Assembly: GCA_013203245.1 (NCBI GenBank)
Contig: JABMOR010000018.1
Location: 1-19,213, forward strand
Origin: Candidatus Nitrosopumilus sp.
GTDB taxonomy: Archaea; Thermoproteota; Nitrososphaeria; Nitrososphaerales; Nitrosopumilaceae
Direction: 5' to 3'
DNA: 19,213 nt
Shown: in pieces, positions 1-6,751 of the stretch
How positions within the stretch are numbered: the first letter of the stretch is position 1
How the letters are laid out: every line of letters begins with the position of its first letter
Notes under the pieces: generated by a model
Database searches by the model: none
What the model saw: only the letters and a program-made list of their open reading frames with translations
What the model was told of the DNA's origin: nothing
Translations under genes and position numbers: made by a program

Positions 1-297
1 CTTTTCAATACGATACCTGTCAATGTTTTTGCAGTCAATGTACTTGGGGCATTTGTTCTTGGTGCCTTCATTATAATGTCTCAACAATGGCACCTTGATG
101 GAAAATATTCTCTTTTTGCTGCCATAGGATTCTGCGGTTCGCTTACCACGATGTCTGGTCTTGCACTAGAATCCAACACCCTCCTTGAACACAGTCATTA
201 TGGGACGTTTGCAATCAATTTGATAGCTAACATTGGCCTTTCAATTGCAGCATTGATTGGTGGAAAGTCATTAATGAGCGTAATTATTAATAATTAA
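1..297 (+). CDS. crcB: CrcB/FluC-type fluoride channel, 3' part
   Basis: The reading frame is open from the first base, so this is the C-terminal 98 residues of a gene that begins outside the window; the ATG at 76 is internal. The visible part starts with a membrane segment containing VNVFAVNVLGAFVLG, followed by GFCGSLTTMSGLALES, which matches the family signature G-x-C-G-x-x-T-T-x-S, and a last hydrophobic helix (INLIANIGLSIAALIGG). CrcB/FluC proteins are small four-helix membrane proteins that form dual-topology dimers and export toxic fluoride. The family Phe in TTFSTF is replaced by Met here (TTMSG), a common type of variation. The downstream gene begins 7 nt after the stop. Whether a fluoride riboswitch precedes it cannot be seen. 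Confidence 0.85.
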   Translation, partial: LFNTIPVNVFAVNVLGAFVLGAFIIMSQQWHLDGKYSLFAAIGFCGSLTTMSGLALESNTLLEHSHYGTFAINLIANIGLSIAALIGGKSLMSVIINN

Positions 298-303
298 TTA
301 GAA

Positions 304-534
304 ATGGTCTATTCGTATCAAGTTGTAAAGTTTCAAACAATTTCCTTTGTGCAGGGAACTCATTGGTCTCAATCGGTGGGGGACAAAGGCATTCTTTACA
401 AATCACTTAAGGATCCATACTCAAAACTCATTGTCCAGTCTTCTAACGGCTCAAAAAAATTATACCATGTTCCAAAAGACAGAACAGTTGTCGTAACAAA
501 CGACATTATACATTTCCTAGGCGAAATAGCCTGA
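304..534 (+). CDS. Small conserved-looking hypothetical protein
   Basis: A 76-residue basic-neutral protein that I do not recognise. It starts with ATG 7 nt after the crcB stop and ends with TGA directly against the stop of the convergent gene at 535, so the genes are packed without a gap. The sequence is rich in beta-prone residues (YQVVKFQTISFV, SKLIVQ, RTVVVTND) and shows no signal peptide, membrane helix or metal motif. Its position suggests co-transcription with crcB. A shorter open frame on the opposite strand overlaps it (396-602) but also overlaps the minus-strand gene, so it is taken as a shadow. Function unknown. Confidence 0.55.
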   Translation: MVYSYQVVKFQTISFVQGTHWSQSVGDKGILYKSLKDPYSKLIVQSSNGSKKLYHVPKDRTVVVTNDIIHFLGEIA

Positions 535-807
535 TTACTTGAAAAACTGATCGACTTGATCTCTGAATTTGAGAGACATTTTTCCAAATTCTGTAAAATC
601 ATCCGCCACTGGGTATTTCATTTTCATTGCATACTGGTTGACAAATATTGATAACGCACTTCCAATAATTAGATTGTATACTCCGTCGGCAATATTGTTT
701 GAATATGGAAATGCCACTCTGATAAATGGTAAATATGTCTCAGTTTGAGAAATCATTAATTTGATGTGTTTTTCAACAAATTCTTCTATGTCTTTAGGAA
801 TTGCCAT
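535..807 (-). CDS. Small hypothetical protein
   Basis: A 90-residue protein starting MAIPKDIEEFVEKHIKLM, mostly amphipathic and probably helical, with a moderately hydrophobic central part (ADGVYNLIIGSALSIFVNQYAMKM) that is too polar for a clear membrane segment. The charged C-terminus ends FRDQVDQFFK. No known motif was found. The gene converges exactly on the stop of the plus-strand gene at 534. The AT-rich stretch just upstream (about 815-845) could hold its promoter. Function unknown; the ORF length, composition and tight packing support it being real. Confidence 0.6.
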   Translation of the reverse strand: MAIPKDIEEFVEKHIKLMISQTETYLPFIRVAFPYSNNIADGVYNLIIGSALSIFVNQYAMKMKYPVADDFTEFGKMSLKFRDQVDQFFK

Positions 808-861
808 GACTATTCTTGTGTATTGATTTCTTATAAATAGGACTTTAATTTCTAGGCGTGG

Positions 862-1071
862 TTATATTGCAATCTGGGCCAAGTATTTTTCTTTTCCTTT
901 TCTGCTTCTTGGGAGACATCTGAGCTGTCTATTGCAACATGGACAAATTATTCCCTCAAATTCTACAAACACCTCGCAGTGATTGCATCTTTTTTGACCA
1001 GCGGCATATCTGCCAATTTCTGTCGGTTTTAGAGCCTTGTATTTTTTACATTCTCCTATGCAATAAGTCAT
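862..1071 (-). CDS. Small zinc-ribbon protein
   Basis: A 69-residue protein with two clear metal-binding knuckles, CNHC (Cys29, Cys32) and CPCC (Cys43, Cys46), separated by a short acidic hairpin-like segment; Cys4 and Cys8 near the N-terminus might add another site. The C-terminus is basic (RSRKGKEKYLAQ). This is the architecture of small archaeal zinc ribbons that bind nucleic acid or act as protein adaptors. It stands alone between two other small genes on the minus strand. I infer a nucleic-acid or protein-binding role; no partner is visible. Confidence 0.7.
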   Translation of the reverse strand: MTYCIGECKKYKALKPTEIGRYAAGQKRCNHCEVFVEFEGIICPCCNRQLRCLPRSRKGKEKYLAQIAI

Positions 1072-1133
1072 GAAATACTAAGAAACTATCTGAAGATAAA
1101 ACGTTTGATTGCACTGCACTCATATTTTCAAAT

Positions 1134-1475
1134 TTGATTAAAATGAAATTGAATTTATACTGCCAATTTTACTTTTCATTGTTGCTTGAATTAGACAAGA
1201 AGATATTTGGAAGCATAACCACCAAAGAAATCATAGGCGCTGATCCGCCCGCATTCCCTGATACCAAGGAGAATCTTGAAAACGAACTTGTAACATTGCT
1301 TGCAGAGTTGGAATCCGTACCGAAAGTAAATCTTGGGAAACTCTTGGAAGAACAAAAAATTGCTGAAAACCATATCAACAGCAGACCAGGTGCCATGGCA
1401 TTGGCCCAAAATAAAATTCAACTGTTCAACGAATATAACGAAAAATATGTTAAATCAATAAAGGAAAAATTATAA
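1134..1475 (+). CDS. Hypothetical helical protein
   Basis: A protein of 110-113 residues that I do not recognise. ATG codons at 1134 and 1143 are both possible. The N-terminal 20 residues are hydrophobic (LNLYCQFYFSLLLELDKK), then comes GADPPAFPDTKENLENELVTLL and a charged helical C-terminal half ending EKYVKSIKEKL. The C-terminal region resembles a coiled coil. Two overlapping minus-strand frames (1169-1396 and 1191-1421) are Ser/Phe-rich shadows. It converges on the antiporter gene, 28 nt away. No function can be assigned. Confidence 0.55.
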   Translation: MIKMKLNLYCQFYFSLLLELDKKIFGSITTKEIIGADPPAFPDTKENLENELVTLLAELESVPKVNLGKLLEEQKIAENHINSRPGAMALAQNKIQLFNEYNEKYVKSIKEKL

Positions 1476-1503
1476 TTTAAAATTGCCTAGTTGTTAGTTG
1501 CTG

Positions 1504-2973
1504 TTATTTTTTAGATTTATCCGATTTTTCCTTGACAAATCCGCCCCCAATGCCATCCTCTGCAGGGATATCCGATATTTTTTCTGCCATTGAACCATCT
1601 TTAGGATCTTCTGTGGGTTTTACAAATCCGCCCTCGACAAACTCCGGCGGAGGAATCTTTTTTGATTTTCCTAATCCTATCGTTGTAATAATTACCGATG
1701 ACAAGATGATGAAGAATACAAGTTGCGGGTATGCTTCTGCGTTTGGCAGTCCCATAGTAATTGGGTACGTTGCAAGAACTGCAGCAGCTAATCCCCTTGG
1801 TATCATGGAGTTTGTTACGGCTTTATCCAAACGCGAAAATCGTTTCGTCAATGTTCCCTTTACGACAAATACTCTTCCAAAATAGATGGCAATTGTTGCC
1901 AAAACCCCAAACACAAGATATTCTATCTGTCCAAAACTTGCCATTAGACCTACGAACACAAAGAAGAATGATCTTACCAAAAATGTCAATTGATTGTGCG
2001 TAGGATCATCCATCTCGATCTTTGGAAGTTTGAACCTCAGTATGCGCGAAAGATGTTTTTTGTTTCCAACCATTAAACCAAATACTAGGGCAGTCAGTGC
2101 GCCGGATTCTCCAAAGGTATTTGCCAAAAAGAATAGGACAAACAAGACTCCCAATGTAAGCATGTAGGCATGTTGAGCATTGCCAAACTTTGTAGAAACA
2201 TACATCCAAGGAATTCCTACACCGAATCCAAGAACAAGGCCTACTATGACTGCTCTGCCAATAGTTTCTTCTAGCGTTTGGATGTCAAAATGCCCTGTAA
2301 TGACTGCTTCAAACAAAATGAATGCAAAAATTGTGGCTAAGATATCAGTTAATGCAGATTCAAAACTTAGCATTGATTTAGTGTCATCTGAAATTTTGAC
2401 ATTTCTGACCAGTCCAAACACAATTGCCGAGCTGCTTCCGCCGACAATTGATCCCAAAAGAATGCTTTCTAACCACAACCATCCCAACGCGAAATGTGCA
2501 GCAAGAGTAATCATTGCAACTGATAGAATGAAACCAAGAACGGCAAGTGTAACTGAAAAGTGTGCAGTTTTCAAAACATGCTTGATGTCTAAGTTTAGCC
2601 CGCCATCAAACATGATGATGATCAACGCAAGTGCGGCAAAATATGGCACCACCCTAATTACAGCTTCAGGCTGGATAAGTCCCAATACTGGCCCAATAAT
2701 TACACCGAGAATCATCAAAAAAGCTACATCCGGAATGCCTGTTTTTTTGAAGAACGACTCTCCTGCCACTCCCAGAAAAATTACCACCCCCGCTGCAAGT
2801 AATATCACATGAGCTTCGGCAATAGGCCCATTTTGAATGAACAATGTGGCAATGGAATTTTGTAATTCCATAAGTTTGTCAAAAATCACGCTTGTGTCAA
2901 AATTAGACAACGTGAATGTGTCTTCCGCTTGACCTTCAAACAAATTCAAAATGGATAAAATTATGAGATTCAT
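1504..2973 (-). CDS. Na+/H+ (cation/proton) antiporter, CPA1/NhaP-like
   Basis: A 489-residue polytopic membrane protein with about 12-13 hydrophobic helices between residues 55 and 435. Family features visible are LIIIMFDGGLNLD (residues 117-129), the ion-site region ESALTD (205-210) and MIPRGLAAAVLA (390-401) with the conserved Arg393. Antiporters of this family exchange Na+ or K+ for protons to control cytoplasmic pH and ion content. Classical NhaP proteins carry ES..ND; here the Asn is Thr, as in some related subgroups, so ion specificity is uncertain. An unusual 50-residue N-terminal extension precedes the first strong helix, and the hydrophilic tail repeats GGFVK twice (448-452, 477-481). 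A 210-residue frame on the opposite strand (2180-2812) is a shadow. Confidence 0.88.
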   Translation of the reverse strand: MNLIILSILNLFEGQAEDTFTLSNFDTSVIFDKLMELQNSIATLFIQNGPIAEAHVILLAAGVVIFLGVAGESFFKKTGIPDVAFLMILGVIIGPVLGLIQPEAVIRVVPYFAALALIIIMFDGGLNLDIKHVLKTAHFSVTLAVLGFILSVAMITLAAHFALGWLWLESILLGSIVGGSSSAIVFGLVRNVKISDDTKSMLSFESALTDILATIFAFILFEAVITGHFDIQTLEETIGRAVIVGLVLGFGVGIPWMYVSTKFGNAQHAYMLTLGVLFVLFFLANTFGESGALTALVFGLMVGNKKHLSRILRFKLPKIEMDDPTHNQLTFLVRSFFFVFVGLMASFGQIEYLVFGVLATIAIYFGRVFVVKGTLTKRFSRLDKAVTNSMIPRGLAAAVLATYPITMGLPNAEAYPQLVFFIILSSVIITTIGLGKSKKIPPPEFVEGGFVKPTEDPKDGSMAEKISDIPAEDGIGGGFVKEKSDKSKK

Positions 2974-3043
2974 TAATGCCTGAACGTAAATACATCTGGA
3001 TAAAAATTAAACTCCATTGTCCAGTATTTTAGGCTCTATGTGA

Positions 3044-3053
3044 TTTTTAAATA
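3044..3053 (+). promoter_or_regulatory. TATA box of the hemerythrin-domain gene
   Basis: The sequence TTTTTAAATA is centred about 25 nt in front of the ATG at 3074. This is the classical archaeal TATA-to-start distance, so the mRNA is probably leaderless. Confidence 0.6.
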
Positions 3054-3073
3054 ACGTATTTCAGCCAAGTATC

Positions 3074-3616
3074 ATGAGCGCCTCAGGTCAACTTCGTGCT
3101 GATCACGATCAAGTTAGGCGTTTAGAAAAAATAATATCAAAATGTGCGGCTGAACTATACAAAGGCACCGAAATTCCCTTTTCGGATCTGACAAAAATTA
3201 CCGTGGTCATTTCAGAATTTGTCGATACCGTTCACCATTCAAGGGAAGAAGATTCGTATTTTCCATGCGTTGCAAGCTATGATACTCTGAAAGAAGAAAT
3301 TCGAAAATTCATGATTGAGCATGAATTTGGAAGGAATATTGCCAGACAAATATCACACCATCTAAAAAGATGGAAGAACGGGGAGGATGCACAAGAACCT
3401 GTATCAAGATATCTGAGAACATATGCCGTATTTCTCAATGATCATCTCAACAAGGAAAACAAATTCTTTGACGTTGCAGAAGCTGAAGTTTTATCCAAGG
3501 AGGAAGAAATTGAAATGTATGAACAGTACAGATCAGTTTTTGCAATAGTAAAAAAAGTTAAGGAACTGATTGCGGATATTGATTATTTGGAAAATCAACC
3601 TTGGGCTAAAAACTAA
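3074..3616 (+). CDS. Hemerythrin HHE cation-binding domain protein
   Basis: A 180-residue helical protein with the spaced ligands of a hemerythrin-like di-iron site: His11 in ADHDQ, the HHSREED motif (His54/55, Glu58/59), His83 in IEHEF, and HLNKE (His124, Glu128). Such domains bind O2, NO or serve in iron and redox sensing. The family is often longer-lived in regulatory fusions, but here it stands alone and cytoplasmic, with a charged C-terminal tail. The start is fixed by a TATA box 25 nt upstream. Its base composition is like the GC-richer genes before it and unlike the genes that follow. Exact ligand use and function (oxygen or NO response in an ammonia oxidiser) are inference. Confidence 0.85.
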   Translation: MSASGQLRADHDQVRRLEKIISKCAAELYKGTEIPFSDLTKITVVISEFVDTVHHSREEDSYFPCVASYDTLKEEIRKFMIEHEFGRNIARQISHHLKRWKNGEDAQEPVSRYLRTYAVFLNDHLNKENKFFDVAEAEVLSKEEEIEMYEQYRSVFAIVKKVKELIADIDYLENQPWAKN

Positions 3617-3652
3617 CGTAAGCTCTTTATGGGTTATTCAGATATTTTATTC

Positions 3653-4168
3653 ATGAAACCTTTCATTCTTTGGATGACTGGTCTTCCTTGTTCAGGAAAG
3701 ACTACGATTGTAAAAGATTTGCAAAAAGATATTCCAAATTTGGCAATGCTTGATGGTGATGAACTAAGAGAATGGTTCTCTCCAAAAGACTTTTCAAAAG
3801 CAGGACGTGATGAGCATAACAAAAAAGTTGCTCATTTGGCAAAGCTTTTGCTAAAACACGGTGTTCCAAGTGCAGTATCTCTTGTATCTCCATATCTTGA
3901 GAACAGAGAAAATGCTAGAGAAATTATCGATGCAGGTGATCAGTTTGCAGAATGTTATGTAAAATGTTCACTAGAAAAATGTGAAGAAAGAGATGTCAAA
4001 GGTATGTATGCCAAGGCTAGAAAAGGAGAAATCAAAGGATTTACAGGAATTGATGATCCTTATGAAGCTCCAGAAAAAGCAGATTTAGTTGTTGATACAG
4101 AACATGATTCACTTTCAGACAGTGCACAAAAAGTAAAGGACTTTCTTAAAGGAAGAAACCTACTTTAA
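3653..4168 (+). CDS. cysC: Adenylylsulfate (APS) kinase
   Basis: Phosphorylates adenosine 5'-phosphosulfate at the 3' position to give PAPS, the activated sulfate donor. The 171-residue product (from this start) has the P-loop GLPCSGKT at residues 10-17, LDGDELR near 38-44, the SLVSPY segment carrying the family serine, and the KARKGEIKGFTGIDDPYE signature near the C-terminus, all characteristic of CysC. An in-frame ATG at 3629 exists, but a TATA-like CTTTATGG at 3624-3631 lies 25 nt before the ATG at 3653 and would overlap the earlier start, so 3653 is preferred. The gene ends inside the end of the convergent CysQ-like gene (9 bp overlap). Confidence 0.92.
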   Translation: MKPFILWMTGLPCSGKTTIVKDLQKDIPNLAMLDGDELREWFSPKDFSKAGRDEHNKKVAHLAKLLLKHGVPSAVSLVSPYLENRENAREIIDAGDQFAECYVKCSLEKCEERDVKGMYAKARKGEIKGFTGIDDPYEAPEKADLVVDTEHDSLSDSAQKVKDFLKGRNLL

Positions 4169-4975
4169 TTTTTTAAATTCTTCAACTATTTTATTATGAA
4201 CTAATCCATTTGTAACAAGAATTCCATTTTGATGATACACATCTTTGTTATTGTATGTGATGTCATTTCCTAACATGTCTGTCATTTTACCTCCAGCTTC
4301 TGAAATTATACAATAAGAAGCAGCTGAATCCCACTCTTTCATTTTATTTGTAGTTGTAATGTATGCTTCAGCTTCACCAGAACTAATCTTTCCAACTTTT
4401 AATGAACTACCAATACTTGTAAAATCCTCAATACCTAATTTTTTAATAAATGATTTTTCTTTATCTGATAAATGATGTCTAGAACCTACAGTTCTACATT
4501 TTGGAACTTCTGAAATTTTTGTTACTGAAATTTTTTGCCATTCTTCATTTGAAAATCTAAATGCTCCACTTCCTTTTTGAGCTACAAACAATGTTTTTTC
4601 TGTAGGCCACCCAATTACTCCTAGAATTGGTTTTTTATTTTTAATTAAGGAAATCATAACTGTAAATTCGCCTGTTTTGTCAATGAAATCAGAAGTTCCA
4701 TCAAGTGGATCTACAATCCAAATTGTTTCTTGTGATAATCTATGTAAATCATCTTTATCTTCTTCAGATAAAATCAAATGTTTTGTTTGTGATAGAATTT
4801 TTTTAATGACTTCATTACTCTTCAAATCTGCATCAGTAATTGGAGAATTATCCTTTTTTGTAGATGTTTTGTAATCTTTCTGATAAATCTCTAGAATTGC
4901 ATTGCCAGCTTCGATTGCAGCCTTGATAGCAATATCTAATTCAGGAATCTTGTCAGAAATAGGAATATCTTTCAA
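4160..4975 (-). CDS. cysQ: CysQ/inositol-monophosphatase family phosphatase
   Basis: A 271-residue Mg2+-dependent, Li+-sensitive type phosphatase. Metal-binding motifs are present in order: SPITDAD (near residues 44-50), SEED (around 70), WIVDPLDGTSDF (about 86-97) and WDSAA (about 215). Members hydrolyse either inositol phosphates or 3'-phosphoadenosine 5'-phosphate (PAP). The convergent neighbour is APS kinase, which makes PAP a likely substrate, but this is inference from context. The gene starts with TTG, 10 nt after the stop of the small membrane gene upstream, so it probably shares that transcript. Very AT-rich (around 25 % GC in places). Confidence 0.82.
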   Translation of the reverse strand: MKDIPISDKIPELDIAIKAAIEAGNAILEIYQKDYKTSTKKDNSPITDADLKSNEVIKKILSQTKHLILSEEDKDDLHRLSQETIWIVDPLDGTSDFIDKTGEFTVMISLIKNKKPILGVIGWPTEKTLFVAQKGSGAFRFSNEEWQKISVTKISEVPKCRTVGSRHHLSDKEKSFIKKLGIEDFTSIGSSLKVGKISSGEAEAYITTTNKMKEWDSAASYCIISEAGGKMTDMLGNDITYNNKDVYHQNGILVTNGLVHNKIVEEFKKLK

Positions 4976-4985
4976 CTGAAATTAC

Positions 4986-5192
4986 CTAAGTTGTAAGTTC
5001 TGGCTTTAACGTCCAAACAACTCCAAGCATAACGAATGGAATTGACATTACTCCAATGATAGTAAGTATAGTATTGAATTGTACCGTTGATACGTCTGGA
5101 TTGTTTACTATCCATGGTAGAGGTAATGTTATGACAATCCAAATAATTCCTAAAAGTAAAATTAATTTTGCTTTTGATTTTCTATCTTTCAT
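4986..5192 (-). CDS. Small two-helix membrane protein
   Basis: A 68-residue protein: basic N-terminus (MKDRKSKAK), a first membrane helix (about residues 10-28, LILLLGIIWIVITLPLPWIV), a short outside loop with NPDVSTVQ, and a second helix (about 41-62) ending in LKPELTT. The basic start suggests an N-in, C-in hairpin. It sits between the SDR gene (40 nt upstream) and the CysQ-like gene (10 nt downstream) on the same strand and has a clear Shine-Dalgarno motif, so it is translated from a polycistronic mRNA. Two other proteins of the same size and layout occur in this window (11465 and 13080). Function unknown. Confidence 0.72.
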   Translation of the reverse strand: MKDRKSKAKLILLLGIIWIVITLPLPWIVNNPDVSTVQFNTILTIIGVMSIPFVMLGVVWTLKPELTT

Positions 5193-5200
5193 CTCTTTTT

Positions 5201-5207
5201 CTCCTTT
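5201..5207 (-). promoter_or_regulatory. Ribosome binding site AAAGGAG for the small membrane gene
   Basis: On the minus strand AAAGGAG lies 8 nt before the ATG at 5192. Most genes of this window have no such motif because they start their own leaderless mRNA, so its presence argues that this gene is internal to an operon headed by the SDR gene. Confidence 0.55.
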
Positions 5208-5232
5208 GGAGTTGTATTAAATTCATGTGAAT

Positions 5233-5976
5233 TCATTTTATTGATTCTCCTCCATCCACAGTCAGTATTGCACCTGTGGTCCATGATGCATCATCTGATG
5301 CAAAATATAAAACTGCTTTTCCTATTTCTTCAGGCCGTCCAATTCTTCCAATCGGATGCTCACTATTCATGAATTCCTTGTCTTTCTCAGTCTTCAAAAA
5401 TGGTTTTGTCATATCAGTATCTACTACCCCAGGACAAATACAATTAACTCTAATTTTGTCTTTAGAGTATTCAAGAGCCCAACATTTTGTTAATAGAATT
5501 AATGCGGCTTTTGATGCAGAATATGCATCTGCATTAAATCCTTGATATGCCTTTATTCCAGCATCTGATGAAATGTTAATTATTGAACCGCATGTTTTTT
5601 GCAAATGAGGTATGGCCTCCTTAGTAAATCTAAACTGACCTGTGAGATTTACATCTAAAACTTCATTCCATTCATCTTCATCAATTTCATGCAATTTTTT
5701 TATTTTTGGAAAAATCCCTGCATTATTAACAAGAATATCTAATTTACCAAATTTTTCAATTATCTTATTTACAACATTTTTTACATCATTTGTATTTCTA
5801 ATGTCAGCTGCAATACCTATCGCATTAGGAATTTCTTTTACTGCGTTTTCCAATCTCTTTTCATCTTTTGCAGTAATTACAACTGTAGATCCATTTTCTG
5901 ATAGAATTTTTGCAGTCGCTAATCCTATCCCACGACTACCACCAGTTACTAATGCAATTTTACCAGATAATTTCAA
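5233..5976 (-). CDS. SDR-family NAD(P)-dependent oxidoreductase
   Basis: A 247-residue classical short-chain dehydrogenase. It has the nucleotide motif TGGSRGIG (residues 11-18), the NNAG strand (84-87), catalytic Ser136/137, Tyr152 and Lys156 (YSASK), and a PG...T segment after them; the C-terminal TGAILTVDGG is typical of FabG/glucose-1-dehydrogenase-like members. The substrate cannot be read from the sequence; FabG-like 3-oxoacyl reductase or a sugar/alcohol dehydrogenase are both possible. It is the first gene of a probable operon with the small membrane protein and the CysQ-like phosphatase. Its promoter must lie in the AT-rich region 5985-6060. Confidence 0.88.
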   Translation of the reverse strand: MKLSGKIALVTGGSRGIGLATAKILSENGSTVVITAKDEKRLENAVKEIPNAIGIAADIRNTNDVKNVVNKIIEKFGKLDILVNNAGIFPKIKKLHEIDEDEWNEVLDVNLTGQFRFTKEAIPHLQKTCGSIINISSDAGIKAYQGFNADAYSASKAALILLTKCWALEYSKDKIRVNCICPGVVDTDMTKPFLKTEKDKEFMNSEHPIGRIGRPEEIGKAVLYFASDDASWTTGAILTVDGGESIK

Positions 5977-5995
5977 TAATTGTTTAGAGTAAATT

Positions 5996-6108
5996 TAGTA
6001 ATTTATAGATCCATTAATTTATGACTAGGCAAAAAATTATATAAAAAATAGTAATTTATTATAAAATTTAATATTAAATTTTAAATACTTCAAGTTACTA
6101 TAGTAATT
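5996..6108. promoter_or_regulatory. AT-rich divergent promoter region with palindrome and spaced repeats
   Basis: This region separates the minus-strand SDR gene from the plus-strand RNA candidate. TAGTAATT occurs at 5996, 6049 and 6101, spaced 53 and 52 bp (about five helical turns), and the first two copies share eleven identical bases (TAGTAATTTAT). A perfect 22-bp palindrome covers 6062-6083. The region is almost pure A/T, so chance matches are likely; the regular spacing is the only unusual part. Confidence 0.35.
6079..6088 (+). promoter_or_regulatory. Probable TATA box of the structured RNA
   Basis: TTTTAAATAC lies about 25 nt upstream of 6110, where the first predicted helix of the RNA candidate begins. 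Placement fits an archaeal promoter, but the flanks are so AT-rich that specificity is limited. Confidence 0.4.
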
Positions 6109-6109
6109 A

Positions 6110-6247
6110 ATGTCGAAAGATATAATTACTATCGACTAGACTTGCGTAGCCCCGCAGAACGAAAAAGGTGTTCAGTTGTTTAACAACTGACTAAGAGAGG
6201 AAATCTCTCATTGTTCTGTAACAAAGGGGTATACGCCTTTTAATTTT
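6110..6247 (+). ncRNA. Candidate structured non-coding RNA, unknown family
   Basis: No credible protein frame covers this stretch, yet it is clearly GC-richer than its surroundings and can be folded by eye. Helix A pairs GTCGA 6112-6116 with TCGAC 6132-6136. A long closing helix pairs 6144-6153 (GCGTAGCCCC) with 6226-6236, with a G-T pair and one bulged A. Inside it CAGAAC 6155-6160 pairs with GTTCTG 6213-6218. That helix encloses two hairpins, TCAGTTGT/ACAACTGA (6172-6190, loop TTA) and GAGAG/CTCTC (6195-6209). A T-rich tail (CCTTTTAATTTT, 6236-6247) could end the transcript. I do not recognise an Rfam family; it is not a tRNA, 5S rRNA or full-length RNase P or SRP RNA. Strand is chosen from the upstream TATA box and the terminal T tract. 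Confidence 0.6.
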
Positions 6248-6683
6248 CTAAGATATCTACAGATACAGATCCTAATGTTTCTCTGTTAGGATTAATTGTA
6301 ATTGAGAATTCCTGCATTTCTGAAATGAAAATATTTTTCTGTCCATCATAATCCCATGTAAAATATTCGGAAATTCCAGTTTGGTGTGGTGTTCCTATCA
6401 GCTTAAAATCTTCAGAATAATCAAATGTATCTCCATTCAATGTAATTGATAAAATTTTTGGGCTACTGCCATTAGGAACAAATCTAAACAAATATTCTCC
6501 TTTCTCCAGAGTAAATTTTTCAGTATAAACATCATTAACGTATAGATTAGGATCTGCAAGTGTTATATGAAATAAAATATTGCTCTTTTCGCTAGTTTCA
6601 TTTGAAGAAAAACTGACTAAAACTATTGCTAATATAACAACTATGGGAATTATAATTATTTTTTTATTCAATAAAATATTCAT
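6240..6683 (-). CDS. Membrane-anchored extracytoplasmic protein, unknown
   Basis: A 147-residue protein with one hydrophobic segment at residues 7-26 (KKIIIIPIVVILAIVLVSFSS) after a basic start, followed by a beta-rich domain of about 115 residues (LYVNDVYTEKFTLEKGEYLFRFVPNGSSPKILSITLNG and so on). No cysteine, so it is not a lipoprotein and has no disulfides; it is probably an N-terminally anchored domain exposed outside. The pattern GEYLFRFVPNG...ITLNG recalls beta-sandwich domains, but I cannot name a family. The stop codon lies inside the 3' end of the convergent RNA candidate, so the two transcripts would overlap. Confidence 0.65.
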   Translation of the reverse strand: MNILLNKKIIIIPIVVILAIVLVSFSSNETSEKSNILFHITLADPNLYVNDVYTEKFTLEKGEYLFRFVPNGSSPKILSITLNGDTFDYSEDFKLIGTPHQTGISEYFTWDYDGQKNIFISEMQEFSITINPNRETLGSVSVDILEN

Positions 6684-6751
6684 TAAATTCTATTATAAAA
6701 ATAAATTCTATCAATACGCTTAATTTTATAACAATTATACATTTTTTGTAA

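Noticed and set aside
2180..2812. Long plus-strand frame of 210 codons opposite the antiporter
   Set aside because: It is Pro/Thr/Ser/Met-rich with no domain-like pattern and lies wholly antisense to a convincing polytopic transporter; the frame is a mirror effect of the codon bias of that gene.
3629..3652. Earlier ATG for cysC
   Set aside because: It overlaps the probable TATA box, and APS kinases usually begin only a few residues before the P-loop strand.
6155..6225. H/ACA guide RNA (ACA shortly after the CAGAAC/GTTCTG stem)
   Set aside because: An ACA is present at 6221-6223, but the stem encloses two hairpins and not a single hairpin with an internal pseudouridylation pocket, and it is nested in a further closing helix.
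6110..6247. RNase P RNA, because GAGGAAA occurs at 6197-6203
   Set aside because: The match to the conserved GAGGAAAGUC element is only partial and lies in a simple hairpin loop; no partner conserved region (CR-V-like) was seen and the block is far shorter than usual archaeal RNase P RNA.
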